Part shown: positions 50,134-58,567 of the stretch, piece by piece
How the letters are laid out: each line of letters begins with the position of its first letter
How positions within the stretch are numbered: position 1 is the first letter of the stretch
Origin: Lutibacter sp. HS1-25
GTDB taxonomy: Bacteria; Bacteroidota; Bacteroidia; Flavobacteriales; Flavobacteriaceae
Assembly: GCF_004121075.1 (NCBI RefSeq)
Contig: NZ_RHLN01000010.1
Location: 31,150 to 95,149, forward strand
Length of the DNA: 64,000 nt
Reading direction: 5' to 3'
Notes under the pieces: generated by a model
What the model was told of the DNA's origin: nothing
What the model saw: the letters and a program-made list of their open reading frames with translations, nothing else
Databases searched by the model: none
Position numbers and translations under genes: made by a program

Positions 50134-51585
50134 ATGATGAATTATAAACCTATTACAATTTTGGCTATCGTATTTTTAACGATTACTAATTTGGGACAAT
50201 TGAAAGCTCAAAATAGTGAACTTAGTAAATCATTCAATCAGTTTTCCTTTGATTTATACCACGAAATAAAACTTGAAAAAGGAAATGTTTTTCTTTCGCC
50301 GTTGAGTAGCTATTACGCGCTTTTATCGGCATACGAAGGTTCTAAAAACAAAACAAAAGAGGAATTTGAAAACGTATTGTATTTAAAAGATTCAGCTTTT
50401 ACCAACAGTGATTATCCAAATAAGTTTACGCTTAAAACGGACAGTTTAGCTGGTTTAAAAATTTCGAATGCCGTTTGGGTAGATAAAAGGTTTCAAGTGG
50501 AACCGGCGTTCAAAAATGCTGTTTCAAATAAATATTCTTCGGATTTTAAACAAACCGAGTTTGCAAATACAAAACAGGCGGTTTCAGATATTAACTATTG
50601 GGTGGCAGATAAAACAAATCAGCGTATAACAAACATGGTAAGTCCAACTGATATAAATTCTGAGACAAAATTAATGATTTCGAATGCTGTTTACTTTAAA
50701 GGTGAGTGGCTTAAAAAGTTTGAAAAACATAGAACAGCTGAATCAACTTTTTTCACAGATAATGAAAATCAATACAAAGTCGATTTTATGAATACCACTG
50801 AAAAGCTAAATTATTTTGAAAATGATGCCTTTCAATTTGTAGCAAAGCCATACAAAGACTCTTATTTATCATTTTGTATGATGCTACCCAAAGAACTAAA
50901 TGGACTTGAAGCCGTTGAAAAAAGTTTGAATGCCAATTTTTTTGATGAAATTTTAGAAAAATCATCGAATACAGAAGTTTGGATTTCTATGCCAAAAATA
51001 AAAATGGAGGCGAGTTATAAACTAAAATCTGCCCTTACAAATATGGGTTTAAATACGGTATTTAATAATGAAGCAGATTTTTCGGGCATATTAAAAAATG
51101 AACCTTTGGCGATTGCACAAGTAGCCCACAAAACCTATTTTGACATAAACGAAGATTATACAGAGGCTACTGCAGCCACAACGACTATCGTTTATATTAG
51201 AGGGATGCCTTCATATAAAACGTTTAAAGCAGATCATCCATTTGTTTTTTTCATTATTGATACCAAGACCAAAGCTATTGTGTTTATGGGCAGGTATGTT
51301 ACCCCTGAAGATGGTAAAATGATTGATAAAGCAGATTTTGAGAATAATATAGAGAAAAGAGTACTTAAAAATTTAGGTTGGAATTCAGGAAAAGAGCCTT
51401 TACTAATTTTGACTGATGGAAAAAAAATGAAAGAAGTTGATATTCAAGATGTGAATTTTAAAAATGTTATTGATTTTAAGGTTTACACAAAAAAGGAAGA
51501 TATTGAAAAATACACAACAAAGGCTTATTATGGTATTGGGGTTGTGGTATTTACAGTTAAAAAAATCAAGAAAGGTATTAAATAA
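50134..51585 (+). CDS. Serpin with C-terminal TonB-plug-like module
   Basis: A 483-residue exported protein (signal ends QLKAQ). Residues of about 28-400 are a full serpin: [47 protein letters not shown] and the C-terminal [20 protein letters not shown]. The reactive loop runs from Glu340 (P17) through [15 protein letters not shown]; aligned without gaps to alpha-1-antitrypsin, P1 is Arg356 and P1' Gly357, suggesting inhibition of trypsin-like proteases. P15 is Tyr rather than Gly. Residues of about 421-483 ([38 protein letters not shown]) resemble the plug segment of SusC/TonB receptors. The fusion is unusual. It lies in the lyase-sulfatase operon, possibly protecting secreted enzymes. Confidence 0.88.
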   Translation: MMNYKPITILAIVFLTITNLGQLKAQNSELSKSFNQFSFDLYHEIKLEKGNVFLSPLSSYYALLSAYEGSKNKTKEEFENVLYLKDSAFTNSDYPNKFTLKTDSLAGLKISNAVWVDKRFQVEPAFKNAVSNKYSSDFKQTEFANTKQAVSDINYWVADKTNQRITNMVSPTDINSETKLMISNAVYFKGEWLKKFEKHRTAESTFFTDNENQYKVDFMNTTEKLNYFENDAFQFVAKPYKDSYLSFCMMLPKELNGLEAVEKSLNANFFDEILEKSSNTEVWISMPKIKMEASYKLKSALTNMGLNTVFNNEADFSGILKNEPLAIAQVAHKTYFDINEDYTEATAATTTIVYIRGMPSYKTFKADHPFVFFIIDTKTKAIVFMGRYVTPEDGKMIDKADFENNIEKRVLKNLGWNSGKEPLLILTDGKKMKEVDIQDVNFKNVIDFKVYTKKEDIEKYTTKAYYGIGVVVFTVKKIKKGIK

Positions 51586-51599
51586 TTAAGTTACATCAA

Positions 51600-53018
51600 A
51601 TGAAACAGCAATTTTTAAAAATGTTTATTTTCAGTATGGTCTTTTCCTCTTTTGGGTTTAGCCAATCTTTAACAACGCAAAAGAATGTTAAAAGTCAGAA
51701 ACCAAATATATTATTTATAGCAGTAGATGATTTACGACCAGAACTCAATTTTTACGGAGCAAATCACATCAAATCTCCTAATTTAGATAAATTGGCTGGC
51801 GAGAGTCTAATTTTTGAGCGTTCATATTGTAACGTGCCTGTTTGTGGTGCATCCAGAGCTAGTTTAATGACAGGTGCAAGACCAACCAGAAACCGATTTT
51901 TAGATGCACATGTTAAAAAAGACGAAGATTATCCTGATGCGATATCGTTGCCATTGCTATTAAAACAAAATGGTTATCAAACTATTTCTAACGGAAAAAT
52001 ATATCATTATGGCAATGACGATGCTAAGGCTTGGGATGAAATTTGGACAGCTGCTGCTTTATGGACATACGCTTTGCCTGAAAGTCAAGAAATACGAAAA
52101 AATACACCTCGAGGTTTACCAACAGAGATAGCAGATGTTCCTGATTCTATTTATAGAGATGGGAAATTGGCGTTGAAAGTGATAAAAGATTTGCAAAAAC
52201 TGAAAACTTCTAACAAACCTTTCTTTTTAACTATGGGAGTAGCAAAGCCTCATTTGCCGTTTGCAGCTCCAAAAAAATATTGGGATTTGTATGATAGAAA
52301 CGACATACAACTTCCTGAAAGTTATGTGCAGCCTGAAACGACACCAAAACAGGCTTTTCATAATTTTGGAGAATTGCGACAATATGAAAATATTCCAAAA
52401 AAAGGAGATTTGCCAGAGGATTTAGCAAAGGAATTGATACACGGTTATTATGCAAGTGTAAGTTATATTGATGCGCAAATAGGTTTGGTGTTGGACGAGC
52501 TAAAGCGATTAAATTTAGATGAAAACACCATTGTAATTTTATGGGGTGATCACGGTTGGAATTTAGGTGATCATAAATTGTGGTGCAAACATATTAATTT
52601 TGAAACTGCTCTTAGAACACCATTAATAATTAAAGTTCCTGGAAAAACTAAGGGTCAAAAAACCGATGCAATTACTGAATATATTGATATTTATCCAACA
52701 TTGGCAGAATTAGTAGGTTTAAAATCGCCTAATTCTGTTGAAGGAAAAAGTTTTGTACCTATAATTAACGGACAAAAATCTGATAAAAATTGGGCGGTAA
52801 GCAAATTTAAAGATGGTGTTACGCTAATTAAAGATGATTTGTTTTATACAGAATGGACAGATGACGCAGGTGTTGCTTATGCGCGTATGTTGTTTGATCA
52901 TAAAACAGATCCTTTAGAATTGGATAATTTGGCAGAAAAACCAGCTTATGAAGAAACTGTAAAAGCACTTTCAAAAGAACTTCGTGAAAAATGGGGGAAA
53001 GATTTTTTAACTAAATAA
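51600..53018 (+). CDS. S1-family sulfatase, iduronate-2-sulfatase-like (CGASR)
   Basis: A 472-residue exported sulfatase (signal ends near FGFSQS). [20 protein letters not shown], signature [15 protein letters not shown] (FGly precursor Cys82), [13 protein letters not shown] and [20 protein letters not shown] identify an iduronate-2-sulfatase-like S1 enzyme. Ala replaces Pro in the signature, which S1 enzymes tolerate. It is 15 bases after the serpin and 10 bases before an alkaline-phosphatase-like gene. Its layout is close to the sulfatase at 18355 ([16 protein letters not shown] versus [16 protein letters not shown]), so the two are paralogues within the locus. Confidence 0.92.
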   Translation: MKQQFLKMFIFSMVFSSFGFSQSLTTQKNVKSQKPNILFIAVDDLRPELNFYGANHIKSPNLDKLAGESLIFERSYCNVPVCGASRASLMTGARPTRNRFLDAHVKKDEDYPDAISLPLLLKQNGYQTISNGKIYHYGNDDAKAWDEIWTAAALWTYALPESQEIRKNTPRGLPTEIADVPDSIYRDGKLALKVIKDLQKLKTSNKPFFLTMGVAKPHLPFAAPKKYWDLYDRNDIQLPESYVQPETTPKQAFHNFGELRQYENIPKKGDLPEDLAKELIHGYYASVSYIDAQIGLVLDELKRLNLDENTIVILWGDHGWNLGDHKLWCKHINFETALRTPLIIKVPGKTKGQKTDAITEYIDIYPTLAELVGLKSPNSVEGKSFVPIINGQKSDKNWAVSKFKDGVTLIKDDLFYTEWTDDAGVAYARMLFDHKTDPLELDNLAEKPAYEETVKALSKELREKWGKDFLTK

Positions 53019-53027
53019 TTCATTTAT

Positions 53028-54074
53028 ATGAAAACCTTTTTAGCTTTCATTATTTCAACATTTTTGTTAACCAATTGCAGTCCGTTAAAACAGCACAAAA
53101 AAGGAGTAAAAAAACAACCTGTTGTTGTTCAGTTTATTATTGATGGATTAATGAAAGATGCTGCAGAAACCGCGATTAAAGCAGGTGCAGAAAATCTAAA
53201 ATATTTAGCAGATAATGGAGTTGTGGTTCAAGATGCGTATTCTAACAGTCCGGTTGGACGTGTAAAATTACCTGATGGTAGTGAGCCTTGGGGAGGTGCG
53301 TCTCCACCAAATATTGGAATGCATACAGGAACTCATGTTTTCGAAAATCAAAATTTAGACGATATTTTTTTATCAGCAAGACGTAACGGAATTAAATCTG
53401 TTTATGTTGGCGGACATACCTTATATGATGTTTTTAAAACCCCAGATATTTATTATGCAGAGATTATACCTGACCAAGAAGTTGTAGCCTTGGGTATAAA
53501 ACATATTAAAGAAGATAGCGCTAGATTGGTGCGTTTGCATTTACAAGAAATTAGAAGTTTTTGGAAAGGACCACAAGATAAAACCAATCCAGAATCAGCG
53601 TACATCAAAGCCATTTTAAATGCAGATGCAGCTTTAGGAAAGTTGATTACATTTTTGAAAAATGAAGGTTTGTGGGATACGACATATTTTATAATATCTG
53701 CAGACCATGGTATGGGTACTTTAAGCAAAAGCAACCATCTTTCAGAGCAATTATCATCTTGGCAAATATATATGAACTTTAATGGTCCTGGTGTTAAAAA
53801 AGGAGCAACCATTCCTTATGCTGAATCACCCGATGTTGCGATACTAACAAATCACTTCATGGGTTTACCACCGCTTGAAGGGTATTTTTCAAAAATAGAC
53901 TATCTTAAAAAATCGGGTACAACGGGTGTTTTTTTAAAAAATATATTTGAAGGAAATCCAAATGAAATAGCACATCCTCAATGGATAAAAACTTATTTAG
54001 ATAAAAATGCGGGTTCGCCTCCAAACGATTATCTGCATTATAGAGAGGCAATGCTTAATTTTATCAATAACTAG
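53028..54074 (+). CDS. Alkaline-phosphatase-superfamily protein lacking the sulfatase Cys
   Basis: A 348-residue probable lipoprotein (LLTNC, Cys17). VVVQFIIDGLMKDAAETAIK supplies a metal-binding Asp, and ISADHGMG the second metal site, so the alkaline phosphatase fold is clear. At the position of the sulfatase signature it has GASPPNIGMHTGTHVF: no Cys, no Arg, only Ser and Thr candidates. It is therefore unlikely to be a formylglycine sulfatase and is closer to phosphodiesterase/phosphonoacetate-hydrolase-type enzymes. It is the last gene of the operon, 10 bases after a sulfatase. Role unknown; a Ser- or Thr-nucleophile phosphatase, or an inactive relative, is possible. Confidence 0.7.
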   Translation: MKTFLAFIISTFLLTNCSPLKQHKKGVKKQPVVVQFIIDGLMKDAAETAIKAGAENLKYLADNGVVVQDAYSNSPVGRVKLPDGSEPWGGASPPNIGMHTGTHVFENQNLDDIFLSARRNGIKSVYVGGHTLYDVFKTPDIYYAEIIPDQEVVALGIKHIKEDSARLVRLHLQEIRSFWKGPQDKTNPESAYIKAILNADAALGKLITFLKNEGLWDTTYFIISADHGMGTLSKSNHLSEQLSSWQIYMNFNGPGVKKGATIPYAESPDVAILTNHFMGLPPLEGYFSKIDYLKKSGTTGVFLKNIFEGNPNEIAHPQWIKTYLDKNAGSPPNDYLHYREAMLNFINN

Positions 54075-54110
54075 CTGTTTTATAATTGAAATAAAAAATA
54101 AATAGAAAAG

Positions 54111-55286
54111 CTAATTCACCCAAAGTAAAGGGTATTTTACGGGCATATTTCTAATTACTTCTTTGGTTTTTAAATTTTCAGGTAACGATTTCCAAAGTTT
54201 TAAATAGGATTCATTTTTTAATGCAAGACCTCCAAATAGTAAAGCAGGTTGTCTTACAGGCCATTCGTTCCAATACATCACATCTTTTTGGTAAGGCCAT
54301 TCATTTTTATCTTTAATAAATGGATATAAAAATGAAATACCTAAACCTATATTTTTATGGTCGGGTGTTGAATAGTTAAATAAATTGTTGTTAGGTATAT
54401 ATAAAACTTGGCAAATAACAGTCATACAGTCTAGAGTAAATAAAGAATATCCATAGGGTTTGGTTCTTTTTAGTTCTAAAGGAAACGAACCATCAATTGC
54501 CATTTGATTAGGTAATAAAACATTTTTATACATTTTTATACAATAATCTAATACCGTTTTATTATTTGTTAATTCAGCAAAAACAGCTGCCTGCATAACC
54601 CAACATACGCTATGGTTATTTCCGTTATCACGCTCTGCTATGCCGTACTCGTGTGTAGTGATCCAAGTTAAATAAGCTGAAAACCATGCTTTAATTTTGT
54701 TTAAATCTTCTTTTGAAATAAGAGCAGAATTTTCAATAATCATAACAGCTTTTGCAACTTCCATTAAATGAATAGTATCTATAATTCCAATACCTCGCCC
54801 TGTTGTAACTCCAGAAATTGCTTGTCCGTAAAGTAAATTTGGGTTCATCAAGGTTTCTTCATTTATAAACCAAGCTTGTAAGTGTGGTATTAATTGTTCA
54901 ATATATTTTTTATCATTGGTAACAATGTATGCTGAGGTTAGTGTGCCACAAATTTGACTAAAACGAATCATAGCTTCTCTATGCGCTGTAAAGTTATTTG
55001 GATTGGTTAAACCATCTTTTCTAATATAGGGGCCATTTGGATTTTCAGGATTTGGCCACCAATAATCACCTTCTGAATAAAAATCGTGAATTCCACCAGC
55101 ACTTCTTGTGCAAATACTATCTGTAACGGTAATAGGTTTTAAAGTGCTATAATAGTTTGCCAATGCTAAAACACGGTCTTTTTCTATTGCTTTAAGGTTA
55201 AAAGTGTCTGTACTTTTGGTTGTTTTACATTGTATAAAGGCAAAAAAAACAAAAACAAGTAAAATTTTTATGCTAAATTTATTCAT
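54111..55286 (-). CDS. Alginate-lyase-superfamily lipoprotein (PF05426; PL38-like lyase or dehydratase)
   Basis: The only clear minus-strand gene, 391 residues from the chosen ATG at 55286. An upstream in-frame ATG at 55319 would put 11 extra residues before the signal; the later start gives a normal lipoprotein-like signal (MNKFSIKILLVFVFFAFIQC). The family pattern matches that at 19997: YSEGDYWWPNPENPNG, YIRKDGLTNP, LQAWFINEETLMNPNLLYGQ, TTGRGIGIID, DNGNNHSVCWVMQ and ELKRTKPYGYSLF, with conserved Asn-His. The two are distant paralogues. It converges on the 21-kb operon and has no copy of the regulatory motif in its orientation, so its control differs. Likely acts on uronate-containing oligosaccharides in the periplasm. 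Confidence 0.78.
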   Translation of the reverse strand: MNKFSIKILLVFVFFAFIQCKTTKSTDTFNLKAIEKDRVLALANYYSTLKPITVTDSICTRSAGGIHDFYSEGDYWWPNPENPNGPYIRKDGLTNPNNFTAHREAMIRFSQICGTLTSAYIVTNDKKYIEQLIPHLQAWFINEETLMNPNLLYGQAISGVTTGRGIGIIDTIHLMEVAKAVMIIENSALISKEDLNKIKAWFSAYLTWITTHEYGIAERDNGNNHSVCWVMQAAVFAELTNNKTVLDYCIKMYKNVLLPNQMAIDGSFPLELKRTKPYGYSLFTLDCMTVICQVLYIPNNNLFNYSTPDHKNIGLGISFLYPFIKDKNEWPYQKDVMYWNEWPVRQPALLFGGLALKNESYLKLWKSLPENLKTKEVIRNMPVKYPLLWVN

Positions 55287-55319
55287 CAGTATTGGGCTTT
55301 TTACAAACATTGATTTCAT

Positions 55320-55755
55320 GATATGTTTTTTATTTTTCAGAAATTGGTAATTTTTCTATAAAATTACATCTTCAAATTTATAACATAATAAAGTTTTTAT
55401 AGTACAAATAAGGGTATGTAAACGTGTAAATGCAGAAGTGTTTTATATTAATATTTTAAGTAGTACTATGTTAAGGTGTTGTTTTTTAGTAGTTTGATTT
55501 TTCATTTAAAAAGAAACTATTTTTTTTAAAAATAATTTGAAGCATAAAATAAAAATTATGAACACATGTTAAAGCTATGTGTTATGTATATTTTTAGGTA
55601 TTTAAAAAAGTTTATAAAAATAATCAATCAATTTTAAAAGGGGTAAAATGCTATAAGTAGGTTTGTATATCTTGTAAAAGGTTGTTTTACAGTATTTTTT
55701 AACTTTTTTTAAGTTGATTTTTATATAAAAAAACACTAAATAGTTGTTTTACCGT
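55320..55755. other. Intergenic region between the minus-strand lyase and the rhamnose operon
   Basis: About 440 very AT-rich bases that should hold the divergent promoter of the minus-strand lyase. ATAGTACAAATAAG near 55399 is a half-match to the regulatory motif (plus orientation) without the 3' half and is not called. No gene, RNA or repeat is supported. Confidence 0.4.
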
Positions 55756-55796
55756 ATAGTACAGGATAGAAAAACTTTTAAAGTGAAGTATTTTTG
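55756..55796 (+). promoter_or_regulatory. PUL motif site 7 with -7 box, upstream of the rhamnose catabolic operon
   Basis: ATAGTACAGGATAG (55756-55769), preceded by ACCGT, is followed after 19 bases by TATTTTTG (55789-55796), a perfect TAnnTTTG. The motif ends 56 bases before the isomerase ATG. It is one of the best of the eight copies. Confidence 0.8.
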
Positions 55797-55825
55797 AGTT
55801 TAATAAGTTGATAAATATTATAAAA

Positions 55826-57106
55826 ATGAAAATACAACAAGAACAAATTAGTGCCGCTAATAAAAGTGAATTAACCGCACACCAAGAAAATTTTGACTTT
55901 TTAGCAAACAAATTAACTAAAAACGGTTACAATGTAGATAGCCTTATTTCAAAACTAGCTGAATTTCAAGTAGCAATTCCTAGCTGGGCATTAGGTGCAG
56001 GAGGTACTCGTTTTGGACGTTTTTCTTTTTATGGAGAGCCTTCAAGTTTAGAGCAAAAAATTGAAGATGTAGGTTTAATACATTCACTTACACAAACTGC
56101 AGGTGCTGTTTCTTTACATATTCCTTGGGATGTTCCTAATGATTACAAAGCTATTAAAGAAATTGCAACTTCATTAGATATTAAATTTGATGCGGTAAAC
56201 TCTAATACTTTTCAGGATCAAAAAAATGCAAAAGAAAGCTATAAATATGGTTCATTAAGTAACGTGAGTCAAGCTGTTCGTGAGCAAGCAATTCAACACA
56301 ATATAGATGTTATTAATATTGGAGATAAATTAGGGTCAAAAGCTTTAACAGTTTGGTTAGCTGATGGTTCTTGTTTCCCTGGGCAAAACAATTTTCAAAC
56401 TGCATTTCAAAATACACAAAACAGTTTAATTGATATTTATAAATCAATTCCAGAAGATTGGAAAATGTTAATCGAGTACAAGCCTTACGAGCCAAACTTT
56501 TACAGTACTGTAATTCAAGATTGGGGAGCTTCATTAATGTTAGCAAACGGTTGTGGAGATAAAGCTTACACTTTGGTTGATTTAGGTCACCATTTACCAA
56601 ATAGTAATATAGAGCAAATTGTATCTATTTTACAATTAAAAGGTAAATTAGGTGGTTTCCACTTTAACGATAGTAAATATGGTGATGATGATTTAACTGC
56701 AGGAAGTATCAAGCCTTATGCTTTATTCTTAATTTTTAATGAATTGGTATATGGAATGAAAAACAATCCTCAAAATCCTGATTTAGCTTGGATGATTGAT
56801 GCAAGTCATAACGTAAAAGATCCATTAGAAGATTTAATTCAATCTTTAGAAGCTATTCAAGAAGCATATGCAAAAGCTATGTTGGTTGATCAAGATGCTT
56901 TAAAAGCTGCACAATTAGAAAATGATGTTGTAAAATGTCAAGAAATATTACAAGGTGCTTTTAGAACAGATGTTAGACCATTGTTAGAAAAAGCACGTTT
57001 AAACCGTGGCGGTGTTATAAGTCCAATTAAGGCATATAGATCATTAGATGTTAGAGGTGAGCTAATTAGAGAAAGAGGTAAAAACACTGTAGCAACAGGA
57101 TTATAA
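55826..57106 (+). CDS. rhaI: L-rhamnose isomerase (Pseudomonas stutzeri-type)
   Basis: A 426-residue cytoplasmic enzyme; the ATG at 55826 is chosen over the TTG at 55808 because of motif spacing and the AAAA-rich lead. IPSWALGAGGTRFGRFSFYG, LHIPWDV, MLIEYKPYEPNFYS (metal Glu), TLVDLGHHLPNSN (metal Asp), GGFHFNDSKYGDDDLTAG (metal His/Asp) and MIDASHNVKDP match the xylose-isomerase-like TIM barrel of this RhaI type, and length is typical. It converts L-rhamnose to L-rhamnulose. First gene of the catabolic operon under motif site 7, with the kinase 10 bases downstream. Confidence 0.94.
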   Translation: MKIQQEQISAANKSELTAHQENFDFLANKLTKNGYNVDSLISKLAEFQVAIPSWALGAGGTRFGRFSFYGEPSSLEQKIEDVGLIHSLTQTAGAVSLHIPWDVPNDYKAIKEIATSLDIKFDAVNSNTFQDQKNAKESYKYGSLSNVSQAVREQAIQHNIDVINIGDKLGSKALTVWLADGSCFPGQNNFQTAFQNTQNSLIDIYKSIPEDWKMLIEYKPYEPNFYSTVIQDWGASLMLANGCGDKAYTLVDLGHHLPNSNIEQIVSILQLKGKLGGFHFNDSKYGDDDLTAGSIKPYALFLIFNELVYGMKNNPQNPDLAWMIDASHNVKDPLEDLIQSLEAIQEAYAKAMLVDQDALKAAQLENDVVKCQEILQGAFRTDVRPLLEKARLNRGGVISPIKAYRSLDVRGELIRERGKNTVATGL

Positions 57107-57116
57107 GATATCTGGA

Positions 57117-58493
57117 ATGAAACAAAAAGTTACCGCAGTTTTTGATATTGGTAAAACCAATAAAAAGTTTTTTTTATTTGATAAAGATTTTAAAGAAGTT
57201 CATAAAGAATATATATCTTTTGATGAAATAAAAGACGAAGATGGGTTTCCTACTGAAAATCTTCCAGCATTAAAACAATGGCTGAAAGAGGTTTTTAACC
57301 GAATATTAGAAGCAAAAGAGTTTAAAGTTCAGGCAATTAATTTTTCAACATATGGAGCTAGTTTGGTTCATATTGATGAAAATGGCAATCCATTAACGCC
57401 GTTGTACAATTATTTAAAACCGCTTGATCAAAATATAATTGACGATTTTTTTAGCAAATACGGACCTAAAGAAGAATTCTTGAAAACAACAGGATGTTCA
57501 GATTTAAGTATGCTAAATTCTGGTTTGCAATTGTATTGGTTAAAACATTCAAAACCTGAGGTTTACAAAAAAATTAAATACTCATTACACCTACCTCAAT
57601 ATTTGAGTTATATTTTTGCTAAGATCCCGTTAAGCGAGTATACAAGCATTGGTTGTCATACAGCACTTTGGGATTATGGTAAAAAAGATTATCATAGTTG
57701 GGTGTATAAAGAAGGGATTGACAAAATATTGCCACCTATAGTTTCAACAGAAACTAGTATTAATATGAATTACAATGGTAATCGTATTAAAATAGGTGTA
57801 GGTATTCATGACAGTTCTGCAGCATTACTTCCTTATGTACGAAGTATAAAGAAAAAGTTTGCTTTAATTTCAACAGGTACTTGGAGTATTGTTTTTAATC
57901 CATTTACTGAGAATCCTATTTCAACAGATACAACAGACAAAGACGCAATTAATTACATGCGAATTAATGGAAAGCCTGTAAAAGCGTCGCGTTTGTTTTT
58001 AGGTAATGAATATAAGATTCAGGTTGAAAAACTAAGAGAAAAGTACGGTGTTGATAAAGATTATCATCGCTCTGTAAAATTTAGTTGTGATACTTTTAAA
58101 GAAATCAATAAAGATTTCAAATTTCATTTTAAATGGGAGAGTATTGTAGATGAAGATATGCCTGAAAAATCAGAAGTTTCTTTTGATAACTTTGAGTATG
58201 CTTATCATCAATTAATGACAGAGCTGGTTTTATTACAAATAAAAAGTGTAAAAAAAGCCATTGGAGATGATGTGATTTCAAGGCTTTATTTAGATGGAGG
58301 ATTTAGTGATAATGATGTTTATACAAAATTATTGTCTCATTATTTTAGAGATAAAAAGTTGAGAACAACTCAAGCATCATTGGGTTCTGCATTGGGAGCG
58401 GCAATATCAATTTCTGATACAAAATTGAATTCGAAATTTTTAAAAGAAAATTACGCATTACAAAAGCACGTACCGTTTATAATTAGCGGATAA
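57117..58493 (+). CDS. FGGY-family sugar kinase, probable L-rhamnulokinase
   Basis: A 458-residue cytoplasmic kinase. The FGGY fold is shown by the N-terminal phosphate loop VFDIGKTNKKFFLFD, INFSTYGASLVHID, the catalytic Asp in GVGIHDSSAALLPY, the ATP-binding STGTWSIVF and LYLDGGFSDNDVY with LGSALGAA. Position between rhamnose isomerase and a class II aldolase makes L-rhamnulose the expected substrate, giving L-rhamnulose 1-phosphate. By sequence it is not a close match to enteric RhaB, and fuculose or xylulose kinase cannot be excluded without the context. Confidence 0.88.
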   Translation: MKQKVTAVFDIGKTNKKFFLFDKDFKEVHKEYISFDEIKDEDGFPTENLPALKQWLKEVFNRILEAKEFKVQAINFSTYGASLVHIDENGNPLTPLYNYLKPLDQNIIDDFFSKYGPKEEFLKTTGCSDLSMLNSGLQLYWLKHSKPEVYKKIKYSLHLPQYLSYIFAKIPLSEYTSIGCHTALWDYGKKDYHSWVYKEGIDKILPPIVSTETSINMNYNGNRIKIGVGIHDSSAALLPYVRSIKKKFALISTGTWSIVFNPFTENPISTDTTDKDAINYMRINGKPVKASRLFLGNEYKIQVEKLREKYGVDKDYHRSVKFSCDTFKEINKDFKFHFKWESIVDEDMPEKSEVSFDNFEYAYHQLMTELVLLQIKSVKKAIGDDVISRLYLDGGFSDNDVYTKLLSHYFRDKKLRTTQASLGSALGAAISISDTKLNSKFLKENYALQKHVPFIISG

Positions 58494-58567
58494 AAAATTC
58501 TTTTAACAATATGATTATTAACATTGAAATATAATTTTCAAATTATTTTATTTAATACTTTAAAAAA

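Noticed and set aside
53453..53812. Minus-strand 119-codon open frame opposite the alkaline-phosphatase-like gene
   Set aside because: Shadow of a well-supported plus-strand gene, with no domain of its own.
54072..54115. TAGCT...AGCTA repeat between the convergent genes as a bidirectional terminator
   Set aside because: The stem is only five bases and partly made by the two stop codons; too weak to call.
55399..55412. ATAGTACAAATAAG upstream of the rhamnose operon
   Set aside because: It matches only the 5' half of the motif, points away from the minus-strand lyase, and the full motif is present later at 55756.
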